A stretch of DNA of 64,000 bases, from positions 41,825 through 105,824 of the forward strand of contig JADJAL010000020.1 in NCBI GenBank assembly GCA_016704305.1, read 5' to 3'. The stretch comes from Haliea sp. (lineage in GTDB: Bacteria > Pseudomonadota > Gammaproteobacteria > Pseudomonadales > Halieaceae). The notes under the pieces are model-generated. The model searched no databases. It was not told where the DNA came from and worked only from the letters and a program-made list of their open reading frames with translations. Below are positions 56,311 through 64,000 of this stretch, in pieces; within the stretch, counting starts at the first letter, position 1; every line of letters starts with the position of its first letter. Position numbers and translations under genes: made by a program.

Positions 56311-56437
56311 GGAGAAAGAGATAATGCTTTCAGCTGGGACCGTGTGGCGACAGGGACGTCGCCACGCGAGCCTCGCCGGCCGCGCCTTCTTGGTGTGCGC
56401 TGGCGCGTCCCAGCTGCAAAGGATTATCTCTTTCTCC
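56311..56437. repeat. Large composite palindrome, copy E2 of the family
   Basis: Outer arms 56311-56340 and 56407-56437 are inverted with only about two differences. The interior begins CGTGTGGCGACAGGGACGTC and continues GCCACGCGAGCCT as in copy A, then departs (CGCCGGCCGCGCC...). The right arm ends one base before the btuF stop codon complement at 56439. Same orientation as copy A, opposite to E1. Confidence 0.83.
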
Positions 56438-56438
56438 G

Positions 56439-57356
56439 TCACTCCGCTACTTGATCCCCTGTCTTCTGACCATAAAACTGCCTCGCCAGCTGCAGTTTCT
56501 CACACATCAGCGTGGCACCCTCGATAATCCTCGGCGTATGGCGTTGCAACACATCCGGCGGCACGAAATACAATTGCTTGTTTTTAACCGCCGTCATCGA
56601 CGTCCACTTGCGCCAGTCGTCCAGCCACTCCGGGCGCGCTTCCCCCATGCCGCTGGCGATGATCACCTGCGGGTCCGCCCGAATCACCGACTCCACGCTG
56701 ATGCGGGAGACCAGCACCGGGGAATCGGCGAATACATTGCGGCCGCCGCACAGCTTTACGACATCGGAAATCAGGTGGTCGCCATTCAGCGTCATCAGCG
56801 GTTCATCCCAGATCTGATAGTACATGCTGATTTCCTGCCGCGTGCTGTAGGTGTCGCGCAAATGCGACAGTTGCTGCAGGAAGGCATCCGCCGCAGCCGC
56901 CGCGGTGGTTTCATTGCCTGTCAACGTGCCCACCACGCGCAGCGATTCGGCAACGGATTCCATCGTTTTGGATTCAAAGACGAACACATTCAATCCAAGT
57001 GATTCCACGCGCTTGATCAACTCAGGACCATTGCCGCTGTACCACGCCAGCACCAGGTCGGGGTTCAATGCCACCAGCGATTCCACGCTGACATTGTCGT
57101 AGGAACCCACGCGCGGCACCGCCTGCGCGGCCTTGGGGTAGTCGCTGTAGGCAACCGCGCCGACCAGTTGGTCTCCCGCGCCTGCGGCGAACACCACTTC
57201 CGTGAGATGCGGCGCCAGACTGACCACGCGCATAGCAGGCTGCGACAACACCAGTTTGCGGCCCAGCGAATCTTCCACCTGTATTTCAGGGTCGGCCGCC
57301 ACTACAGCACTGGATGCAACTACAAGCCACACCAGAGCGATCAACGCAGTTCTCAT
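56439..57356 (-). CDS. btuF: Periplasmic corrinoid-binding protein BtuF
   Basis: About 305 residues. Signal peptide ALIALVWLVVASSAVVA. Class III solute-binding protein: AMRVVSLAPHLTEVVFAAGAGDQLVGAVAYSDYP, YDNVSVESLVALNPDLVLAW, IWDEPLMTLNGDHLISDVVKLCGGRNVF and VQVIIASGM-type blocks. Partner of BtuCD, encoded at the start of the same operon. Overlaps the cobD stop. The second ATG (57356) has GGAGG at 7 bases; the first (57362) would be too close to it. Confidence 0.9.
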   Translation of the reverse strand: MRTALIALVWLVVASSAVVAADPEIQVEDSLGRKLVLSQPAMRVVSLAPHLTEVVFAAGAGDQLVGAVAYSDYPKAAQAVPRVGSYDNVSVESLVALNPDLVLAWYSGNGPELIKRVESLGLNVFVFESKTMESVAESLRVVGTLTGNETTAAAAADAFLQQLSHLRDTYSTRQEISMYYQIWDEPLMTLNGDHLISDVVKLCGGRNVFADSPVLVSRISVESVIRADPQVIIASGMGEARPEWLDDWRKWTSMTAVKNKQLYFVPPDVLQRHTPRIIEGATLMCEKLQLARQFYGQKTGDQVAE

Positions 57357-58402
57357 CGACATTCCTCCACAGCTTCACGCAACAGGTGCAACACCAGACC
57401 ACGCGTCTCGGGTAGTGGCAATCCAAAGCGCAGAATGCGCTGCCCCTCAATGCTTTCAAACAAACGCACCAGTACTGCGCGCCGACCGAGGGACTGGTAC
57501 AAGGCCTCGCAGTACGCGGCATCGCCCACGCCACTCACAAAAAGCGATGTGCCGGTAAATGCCAGCGCGGGCACTGCCGCGCGCAAGTCGCGCAGCCACT
57601 GCTCGGCGTCCCGCGTCAGGCTTGCCCGCTGCTGTGCTTGCCATGCCTCGTCAGACAGCGCCACCGCGCCTATCCAGCGCGCGGGGTGGGACAGCAACCA
57701 CGGCGGCATCGCCGCATGGAGTTGTTCCAACAGGCTGCGCGGCGCGAGCATAAAACCGAGCCGCAGTCCGGCCAGGCCGAAGAACTTACCCGCTGAACGG
57801 TACACAATCAGCCCATGCGCGGGGCAGCGGGACGCGAGGCTGATGCCCGGCGTCACATCGGCGAAGGCTTCATCCACCACCAGCCAGCCATCGCGCTCAC
57901 GCAACCGTTCGTGCAGCAGATGCAAACGCTGCGCCGCGACCACTTCGCCCGTCGGGTTGTTGGGGTTGATGACCAGCGCGTGATCGACTGCGCCTGTCTC
58001 CACCAGATGCCGCAGCGCCTCGCCATCGGCATACTCGACAATGTGATGCCCTGCGCGCTGCCATGCGGCGCGGTGCTCGGCGTAACCGCGCCGCGGCATC
58101 GCGACCGTGCCTGTGCGCAGCAGGGCTGGCGTGTACTGCAGCGCGTACTGCGAGCCGGGTACTGCGAGAAGCGCCGCGCGATCACAGGCGTAATAGTCGG
58201 CGGCAGCGGTTTCAAGTTGCTCGTCGGCATAGGGCAATGTTTGCCATACGTGTTGCGGCAGCGCAGGCACCGGCCAGCTCCACGGGCTGATGCCGGTGGA
58301 CAAATCCATCCACTGGTCGATGGGTATATTGAAGCGCCGGGACGCCGCCGGGAGATTGCCACCGTGTTCCAGGTCGATACCTGGGCTCATACCAGGCGTC
58401 AT
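57353..58402 (-). CDS. cobD: Threonine-phosphate decarboxylase (CobD/CobC)
   Basis: 349-residue PLP enzyme of the class II aminotransferase fold that makes (R)-1-aminopropan-2-ol O-phosphate, the aminopropanol arm of cobalamin. MDLSTGISPWSWPVPALP, YALQYTPALL, VINPNNPTGEVV and LVVDEAFADVTPG are conserved; the PLP lysine is in YRSAGKFFGLAGLRLGF. The start at 58402 overlaps the cbiB stop (ATGA). Note the naming clash with the synthase often called CobD in Pseudomonas. Confidence 0.92.
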   Translation of the reverse strand: MTPGMSPGIDLEHGGNLPAASRRFNIPIDQWMDLSTGISPWSWPVPALPQHVWQTLPYADEQLETAAADYYACDRAALLAVPGSQYALQYTPALLRTGTVAMPRRGYAEHRAAWQRAGHHIVEYADGEALRHLVETGAVDHALVINPNNPTGEVVAAQRLHLLHERLRERDGWLVVDEAFADVTPGISLASRCPAHGLIVYRSAGKFFGLAGLRLGFMLAPRSLLEQLHAAMPPWLLSHPARWIGAVALSDEAWQAQQRASLTRDAEQWLRDLRAAVPALAFTGTSLFVSGVGDAAYCEALYQSLGRRAVLVRLFESIEGQRILRFGLPLPETRGLVLHLLREAVEECR

Positions 58403-59391
58403 GCCAGCCACCCACACACCAGTATCACCACGACCCACAGCGCAGTCGCACGCCGCAGCAGGCCGAGGGCGCGCGCAATATCCTGCGGTTCCACTGCCCT
58501 GCCCTCGCCCAACGTGGGCCGCCAGTGCACCTCGCCACCATAACTGGCGGCACCGCCAAGCTCTATCGCCAGCGCGCCGGCACCTGCGGCCATCACCGGA
58601 CCAGCATTGGGGCTATCGCACAGCGCGGCCTGCGTGCGCCAACACCGCAGCGCCGCCTGTCGATTACCCATCAGCGCATAACTCAATGCGCAGCAGCGCG
58701 CCGGCAACCAGTTGAGCACATCGTCGATGCGCGCCGCCGCGCGCCCGAAGTGGAGGTAGCGCGCATTGCGATAACCCCACATCGCATCCAGCGTGTTGCT
58801 GAGTCGATAACACAGCACGCCCGGCGCGCCCGCCACCGCGAACCAGAAGATCGGCGCCAGCAGCGCATCGCTGCCATTTTCCAACACGGATTCCACTGTT
58901 GCTTTGGTGACTGACCGGGCATCGAGATGCGCGGTATCGCGGCTGACGATCCGCGCCAGCTGCATCCGCGCGCCTTCCAGGTCACCGCTGGCCAACGGCG
59001 CGGCCACGGCGTGCGCGTGCTCCGCCAGGCTGCGCCCGCCGATACAGAAATACAGCACGACAACACCGAGAAGCACCGCGCCGGTCGCACCGAGAGCGCC
59101 CTGCAGCAACCACATCGACAGCCACAACATCAGTGTCGGCACGATCACCAACAGGCACCAGCAGAGCGCGCCCAGTCGAAGCAATTGGGCAACGGCTGCA
59201 ACTCCCGTTTCAGTTTCGGTTGCAGTTTCGGTTCGCGTTTCGATCAAATGCTTCGACGGACGCATGCTCGCCCGGGCGCGTTGCTCCACCCACGTCGCGG
59301 CGCGCCCGAAGCCAACCAATGGATGCCAGCGCGGCACCTCGCCGAACACGCGGTCGGCGATCAACGCAGCAATCACGCTTACACCAACCAT
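58399..59391 (-). CDS. cbiB: Adenosylcobinamide-phosphate synthase CbiB/CobD
   Basis: 330-residue inner-membrane protein that joins the aminopropanol (phosphate) arm to adenosylcobyric acid. Opening LIADRVFGEVPRWHPLVGFGR, the conserved DLEGARMQLARIVSRDTAHLDARSVTKATVESVLENGSDALLAPIFWFAVAG, and AALCDSPNAGPVMAAGAGAL are CbiB signatures. Several hydrophobic segments fit a membrane enzyme. It lies 4 bases downstream of cobS and overlaps cobD. Confidence 0.92.
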   Translation of the reverse strand: MVGVSVIAALIADRVFGEVPRWHPLVGFGRAATWVEQRARASMRPSKHLIETRTETATETETGVAAVAQLLRLGALCWCLLVIVPTLMLWLSMWLLQGALGATGAVLLGVVVLYFCIGGRSLAEHAHAVAAPLASGDLEGARMQLARIVSRDTAHLDARSVTKATVESVLENGSDALLAPIFWFAVAGAPGVLCYRLSNTLDAMWGYRNARYLHFGRAAARIDDVLNWLPARCCALSYALMGNRQAALRCWRTQAALCDSPNAGPVMAAGAGALAIELGGAASYGGEVHWRPTLGEGRAVEPQDIARALGLLRRATALWVVVILVCGWLA

Positions 59392-59395
59392 CCCC

Positions 59396-60216
59396 TCAGG
59401 CCACGCTGCGCGAAGCGAGCACCAGCAAGAGTGCGACTTCCACCAGTTCTACCTGTGCGCCGGCCACATCGCCGGTAAATCCGCCGAGGCGGCGCATCGC
59501 GGCCCAACGCAGCAGTAAAAAAATCGCGGGCACCGTCATTGCAAACGCTCCCCACAGGTCCGCCGGCAGGATGAACAGCAGGCAAGTGCCGTGACAAACA
59601 GCACACCCCTGGCCGAGGCGCGGGAAGAAATGCTGCGCGCGAGCACGGCGCCCAAACCCTGCTCGCGCACATACCGCGTCGTCAAAAATAGCAGCAGCAG
59701 CGACAATCGGGCCAACAGCGGCACTGACCACAGCCACATCACCTGCCCGATCTGGATCACGGCAGCCAGTGCCGTTGCCTTGAGTGCCAGTACTGCGACC
59801 AGTGCGATCACGCCCATGCTGCCGCACAGTGGATCTTTCAGCAGCAACAGCGTGCGCTCGCGGTCACCCAGTCCGCCTACCCAGGCATCCGCGCAATCGG
59901 CCACGCCGTCGAGGTGCAGGCCACCGGTGAGGGCTATCCACAACACCACCGTGAGCACGGCCTGCAAATAAAAGGGCAGCGGCAATACGCTGCAGGCGAG
60001 CGTCAACAGCACACCGAGCAAAAGGCCCACCGCCGGATACCACAGTAATGACAGACCTTGCGCCGCAGCGTCGTCCGCGTGCAGTTCCGGTGTGGACGAG
60101 GGCGTGGATGTGGTCGTGGGTGTAGACGGGGGCTTAAATGCAAATGTTGGCAGCGTCGTCAGAAAGCGCACTGCGACTTGCAGCGCCTCCACTTGCCTGG
60201 CGACAAAGCCGATCAC
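59396..60216 (-). CDS. cobS: Adenosylcobinamide-GDP ribazoletransferase CobS, frameshifted
   Basis: Inner-membrane enzyme that joins alpha-ribazole (phosphate) to adenosylcobinamide-GDP. The N-terminal frame (start 60216) gives ALQVAVRFLTTLPTF, WYPAVGLLLGVLLTLAC, ALTGGLHLDGVADCADAWVGG and KDPLCGSMGVIALVAVL, the best CobS signature. Its reading is lost near 59585-59595 at VTALA; one base shifts it into CLLFILPADLWGAF and then AMRRLGGFTGDVAGAQVELVEVALLL, the conserved C-terminus. A Thr/Ser/Pro insert (PPSTPTTTSTPSSTPE) near residue 30 is unusual. Start overlaps the cobC stop (ATGA). Confidence 0.85.
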
Positions 60217-60836
60217 GGTTGGACCGCGCGGGAATTGAGCGACATCAACACCGGAAAGTCACCGCCTTCGCGGTGATATACCTGGATGCGGCAGATCGAG
60301 GCATAGGAATATGCAGTCGCGCAATCGCCGAGAGCGGCATCGCCAGCAAATGGCTCAGCAACAGGCGGATCACCCCGCCATGGCCCACCAGCAGCAGGTG
60401 CTTGCCGGCGCAGTCCCGCATCAACGACTGCCACGCCGCCACCACTCTTTCCTGCGCATCGGTGGTTGCTTCGCCGCCAGGCGGCGTCACCGCGCCGGGA
60501 TCGTCATAGTAGCGGCTGACCGTGTGCGCTTCAGTGCGCCAGACTTCCTGCAGCAACCTCCTCCCATGCGCCGAAGTCCACTTCCTGCAATGCGGTCACC
60601 ACCTGCAACGGCAGCGCGAAGCGGGTGGCGCAGTGCTCGGCAAACACCCGACACCGTGCGAGCGGGGAGGTCACGACCAGCTGCCAATCAGCGGCCTGCG
60701 CGATCGCCTGCTCCATCTGCTGCCAGCCCGCGTCGCTGAGCGCGACATCGGTGCGGCCACGGTAAATCTCTCCGCCCTGGCAGGCGCCGTGACGCAGCAG
60801 ATCAATCGTCGTAACACGCTCCGGCGAGGCTGGCAT
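60213..60836 (-). CDS. cobC: Alpha-ribazole phosphatase CobC, two frameshifts
   Basis: Histidine phosphatase that removes the 5'-phosphate of alpha-ribazole. First frame: IDLLRHGACQGGEIYRGRTDVALSD with the RHG catalytic motif, LVVTSPLARCRVFAE, LQEVDFGAWE. Second frame, after a break near 60550: EVWRTEAHTVSRYYDDPGA, then HLLLVGHGGVIRLLLSHLL with the second catalytic His (GHGG). Third frame after a break near 60305: YASICRIQVYHREGG ... to the stop at 60213, which overlaps the cobS start. Each break is a single base. Start ATG 60836 overlaps the cobT stop. Confidence 0.82.
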
Positions 60837-61916
60837 CAGGCGGAATCTCCTGTGCTGACATGCGTGCTGGCACTCGTACTGGCATTCGTACTAACACCGG
60901 CCTCGGCAAATGTCGCCATCTCATTGTGCAGGCGGCAGGCGGCTTGCAGCAGCGGCACGACCACAGCGGCGCCGCTGCCCTCACCGAGTCGCATGCCAAA
61001 ATCCAGCAATGGCGAGGCGCTGAGCGCGCGCAACACATGCCGGTGTCCGGGCTCGGCGGATTGATGCGCAAACACCATCCACGCGCGTGCGCCGGGATTG
61101 AGGCGACAGGCCAGCAGCGCGGCCACGGTGCAGATATACCCATCCACCAAAACCGGAATCGCGCGCTGCGCGCAGGCGACATACGCGCCGGTCAGCGCGG
61201 CGATTTCCAGGCCGCCGAGACAGCGCAGCATGTCGAACACGCTGACATCGCCGGTCAGATGCAGTGTGAGCGCGCGTTGCACTGTGGCGCATTTCAGCGC
61301 CAGCCCGTTATCGTCAACCCCGGTGCCGCGGCCCACGGTTGTCTCCGGTGGCAGATTGAGTAACGCGCTAGCCAGCGCGGCGGCGGCGGTAGTGTTACCG
61401 ATGCCCATCTCACCGCCGATAAACAGGTCGGCAGTGCCAGTGCCCGGTGCATGCGCGGCACCGCAGTCGAGCGCACGGCGCAGCAACGCCTCGCTCATCG
61501 CCGGCCCGCTGCAGAAATTCTGCGTGCCAGGCGCCAGTTGTGCATTGACCACGCCTGCCATATCCGGGCCCGGCGTTGCAGTGCCCACATTCACGACGGA
61601 AAAATCCGCGCCGCAGTGCCGCGCCAGAACGGCGATCGCCGCACCTCCGACCGCAAAGTTGTGGATCATCTGCACCGTCACTGCCTGCGGAAACGCGGAG
61701 ACGCCCTCGGCGACGACGCCGTGATCGCCGGCAAAAATCCGAATCTGTACCTTATCAATGTGCGGATCGCTGCGATCCTGCCAGCCGGCGAACTGAATCG
61801 CGAGATTCTCCAACTCACCGAGAGCCGGCGGGTTTGGTCAATTGTTGCTGCCGTTGGCGCGCCGCGATCGTCGCACGCTCCGAAGGAATCGCCGCTGCCT
61901 GTTGCCACCAATCCAC
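60836..61916 (-). CDS. cobT: Nicotinate-nucleotide:dimethylbenzimidazole phosphoribosyltransferase CobT, frameshifted near the N-terminus
   Basis: Activates DMB to alpha-ribazole phosphate. About 360 residues when repaired (E. coli 356-359). The bulk (ENLAIQFAGWQ to the C-terminus) includes IRIFAGDHGVVAEGVSAFPQ, LFIGGEMGIGNTTAAAALASALL and LDFGMRLGEGSGAAV with the catalytic Glu in LGEGSGA. The missing N-terminus is recovered upstream in another frame: VDWWQQAAAIPSERA then RQRQQQLTKPAGS, joined to LGELENLAIQF near 61827, where GGCTCTCGG lacks two bases (one TC repeat). The start is GTG 61916, with CAGGAG 7 bases upstream; the cobU stop codon TAG is 1 base away. C-terminus ends in Ser/Thr-rich repeats (ASTSASTHVSTGDSA). 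Confidence 0.88.
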
Positions 61917-61917
61917 C

Positions 61918-62447
61918 CTATGTCTCCTGCGGCGTTTTCAGCGCCAGCGCGCTGATCCTGCGACCACCAGCGTCACCTGTTCGCAGACACTCGCCAGCTG
62001 TTGATGCAGGAACCCTGCTTCATCCACGAACTGGCGCGATAATTCACCCATCGGCACCACACCCCAATCCACGTTTCATTGCTGACCAGTGTTATGTGGC
62101 CGCACAGTTGCGGCAGCACCTGCAACAACTGCGTCTTTTCCTGTTCCCCAGCACTGCCGATGCAGGCAGTTGCTCAACCACAGCGTCAGGCAGTCGACCA
62201 CAATGCAGCGCCCGGGATGCTGTTGCTGTCGCAGGGTTTCCGCGAGCGCGACGGGCTCTTCCACCAGCGTCCAGTGCGCGCCGCGTCGCTGCTGGTGGTG
62301 CGCGATGCGCTGGCTCATCTCGGCATCGCCGGCTGTCGCCGTCGCCACATACACCAGCTCAAGGGCGCTACTCACAGCGCGCTGTTCCGCCAGCGTGCTT
62401 TTCCCGGAGCGCGCGCCGCCAAGTATTAACTCACGAAAAGATGGCAT
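61918..62447 (-). CDS. cobU: Adenosylcobinamide kinase/guanylyltransferase CobU, three apparent frameshifts
   Basis: First frame from ATG 62447: FRELILGGARSGKSTLAEQRA with the P-loop, VYVATATAGDAEMSQRIAHHQQRRGAHWTLVEEP, and CIVVDCLTLWLSN, all CobU hallmarks. It shifts near 62150 to EQEKTQLLQVLPQLCGHITLVSNETW, near 62060 to MGELSRQFVDEAGFLHQQLASVCEQVTLVVAG, and near 61955 to ISALALKTPQET ending with TAG at 61918. All parts fall in the right order for one protein of about 178 residues. ATG 62447 uses the GAGG that overlaps the btuD stop at 9-base spacing. Confidence 0.82.
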
Positions 62448-62458
62448 GGCAGGCATCC

Positions 62459-63224
62459 TCAGGTAATCACCAGCGGCGTGCCGCTGTTCGGGTACACGCC
62501 GATGGTCGCCTCGACCTGGAAAACCTGCGCAATGATCCCGGGCTGCAACACCTCGCGGGGTGTGCCGCTGACCACGATCTGGCCGCACTGCATCAGGAAC
62601 ATCTGGTCGGCGCAGCGCGCTGCGGGGTTCAGATCGTGGATCACCATCAACACGCCGACACCCTTGTCGGCGAGACTGCGCACGATGTCCAGCGTCAGCC
62701 TCTGGTGGGCCAGGTCGAACGACGACGTGGGTTCGTCCAGCACCAGATAGCGCTCACCTTCGGGTGCCGGTTCCCAGATCTGCGCAAGCACCCGCGCCAG
62801 GTGAATAGATGCGGTCCGCGAGATAGTCACCATCGACGGCGCGCAGTGTCTGCGCGACGATTTCCCTGTCACGCGCGACGCCGGTGTCGTGCGGGGTGCG
62901 GCCGAGCATCACCACCTCCGCTGCGGTAAATGGAAAGTTCAACAATGAATGTTGCGGCAGCACCGCCAGCGTCCTTGCGCGCTGCCGGGGCGGCCAGGCT
63001 TCGAGCGGCTGGCTGTTCAACGTGACATTACCGGCGTCGGGGGCCAACTCACCGATCAACACCCGCAGCAAGCTGGTCTTGCCGGCGCCGTTGGGCCCGA
63101 GCACCGTGGTGATCTGGCCGGGCAGCACTTCCAGATTGATCGAGCGCAGCAGCGGCACATCCGACAGCGTCAGCGAAACATTGTGCGCACTGAGTGCCAT
63201 TCCAAGTGACATTCCAAGTGCCAT
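62459..63224 (-). CDS. btuD: Corrinoid ABC-transporter ATPase BtuD, with frameshift and missing ABC signature
   Basis: First frame from ATG 63224: LSDVPLLRSINLEVLPGQITTVLGPNGAGKTSLLRVLIG with Walker A, and TLAVLPQHSLLNFPFTAAEVV with the Q-loop. Second frame: LARVLAQIWEPAPEGERYLVLDEPTSSFDLAHQ with Walker B and D-loop, and LMVIHDLNPAARCAD with the switch His. At the junction near 62800-62806 the reading goes from DYLADRIYS to LARVLAQIW. A BtuD/HmuV protein would have about ten more residues here, including the LSGGE signature. About 31 bases seem to be gone, which also shifts the frame. As written the ATPase cannot function. GGAGGTG precedes the start. Confidence 0.8.
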
Positions 63225-63226
63225 AG

Positions 63227-64000
63227 TCAGCCCACCTCCGCCCGGCGCTTTTTCGCCAACAGCGAAAAGAAGAACGGTGTCCCGAGCAACGCCGTGAATA
63301 TCCCGGCGGGCAATTCCGCCGGCGCGACGACCACGCGGGCTACCGCGTCAGCAGTATCAGCAAGATGGCTCCAGCCATCGCCGAGGCCGGTATCAGGTAG
63401 CGATGATCCGGGCCGATCAGCATACGCACGATATGCGGGACGATCAGGCCGACGAACGAAATCGTACCGGCCACTGCCACCGAAACGCCGATCGCCATCG
63501 CCGTCAGCAGGATCAGGCGGCGCTTGACGGCATCCACCGCAATGCCCAGGTGCCTGGCTTCCGATTCGCCCAGCAGGAACGCGTTCAGCGCCGCAGCATC
63601 ACGCGGCAGCAGCGTCATCACGATCGCGACCGCGCCAGCGGCAATCCACACGCGCGGCCAGTTGGCCGCATCCAGGCTGCCCATCTGCCACAGGCTGATG
63701 CGCCGCAACATCTCGTCATCGGCGATAAACATGAACAGGCTGTTCAGCGCGCCGGCGAGCGCGCTGATCGCGATACCGGCCAGCAACATCGTCGCAACAG
63801 AGGTGCCGGTGGTCGACGTTGCCAGGCGGTACACCAGCAGCACCGCGAGGAAGCCGCCAGTGAACGCGCCGAGTGCGATCACCGATAAGCCCGCCAATTG
63901 CCCGCCCTGCAGCAGCACGCCGCCGCCCATCACAATCATCAGGCTGGCACCGGCCGACGCACCGCTGGACACACCGATCAACGAGGGATCGGCGGGCGGT
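63227..64000 (-). CDS. btuC: Corrinoid ABC-transporter permease BtuC, 5' end beyond window, frameshifted near C-terminus
   Basis: FecCD-family permease of the BtuCD-F importer. The visible part begins at (P)PADPSLIGVSSGASAGASL, the conserved block just after the first helices, and continues through MLLAGIAISALAGALNSLF, LWQMGSLDAANWPRVW and FVGLIVPHIVRMLIGPDHRYLIPASAMAGA. Near 63350 one base is missing; after it the frame reads DAVARVVVAPAELPAGIFTALLGTPFFFSLLAKKRR, the standard C-terminal block (ELPxGxxTALxGxPFFxxLL). It ends at 63227, 2 bases before the btuD start. The N-terminal part lies outside the window. Confidence 0.88.

Overview
The window looks like chromosomal DNA from a GC-rich, aerobic, Gram-negative gammaproteobacterium. 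A marine Halieaceae/Cellvibrionales-like lineage is my best guess, inferred from gene content (wax-ester synthase/DGAT, PEP-CTERM protein, TonB receptor, B12 remodelling, PII/AmtB pair) and not from any search. Bases 1 to about 500 are G/C homopolymer runs with no recognisable gene and look like a poor-quality contig end. Many genes carry what look like single-base indels, often in homopolymers: acnA, gspB, kefB, the phosphodiesterase-TPR-sulfotransferase gene, the acyltransferase tail, a CMD-like gene, cobS, cobC, cobT, cobU, btuC. The simplest reading is an unpolished assembly, so I annotate these as frameshifted genes, not as certain pseudogenes. Three losses are harder to explain that way: the missing active-site loop of the DAHP synthase, the missing ABC signature of btuD, and a nonsense codon in the repeat protein at 38.4-40.3 kb.

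Layout. 0.5-4.6 kb: aconitase A and fumarase C with no stop codon between them. 4.7-13.6 kb: glycine-zipper lipoprotein-like protein, DUF3604 protein, Ppx/GppA phosphatase, alpha/beta hydrolase, glnK-amtB and an alkaline phosphatase. 13.7-18.3 kb: gspB/exeA-type secretion accessory genes and a KefB-type antiporter. 18.6-24.3 kb: DUF2059 protein, a 1291-residue autotransporter, a TIGR03032-like protein. 24.5-28.6 kb: MoeB/ThiF-rhodanese activating enzyme divergent from an Asp-box propeller and a ubiquitin-like MoaD/ThiS protein, a decayed FG-GAP fragment, and a GGDEF cyclase. 28.9-37.1 kb: lipid and surface genes (metal hydrolase, MerR-TPR regulator, START protein, enoyl-CoA hydratase, PEP-CTERM protein, three-domain phosphodiesterase/TPR/sulfotransferase). 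37.3-43.1 kb: STN-domain protein, 17-residue-repeat S74 protein, membrane protein, WS/DGAT with a lysine-rich tail. 43.3-52.2 kb: CMD-like, SCO1 and SigJ-like genes in a tightly overlapping row, then EamA, DUF4124, PadR, AI-2E-type permease, LLM oxidoreductase, DAHP synthase, DUF501.

52.3-64.0 kb is a cobalamin locus. A cobalamin riboswitch precedes a btuB-like receptor and cobO on the plus strand. On the minus strand runs btuC-btuD-cobU-cobT-cobC-cobS-cbiB-cobD-btuF, mostly with stop/start overlaps, followed after a gap by bluB. Together they would import corrinoids (BtuB, BtuF, BtuCD), adenosylate them (CobO), make the aminopropanol arm (CobD, CbiB), make the DMB lower ligand (BluB), activate it (CobT) and assemble the loop (CobU, CobS, CobC). 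No corrin-ring synthesis gene is visible, so this part looks like salvage and remodelling.

The most novel signal is a family of five 120-140 bp intergenic palindromes (13.6, 49.2, 49.4, 56.1 and 56.3 kb). The outer arms of about 30 bp differ in every copy, but several copies share a core with two small hairpins and a CGCCAAAAAGCG-type strand. The fold predicted by eye is a three-way junction. I know of no described element with this combination.
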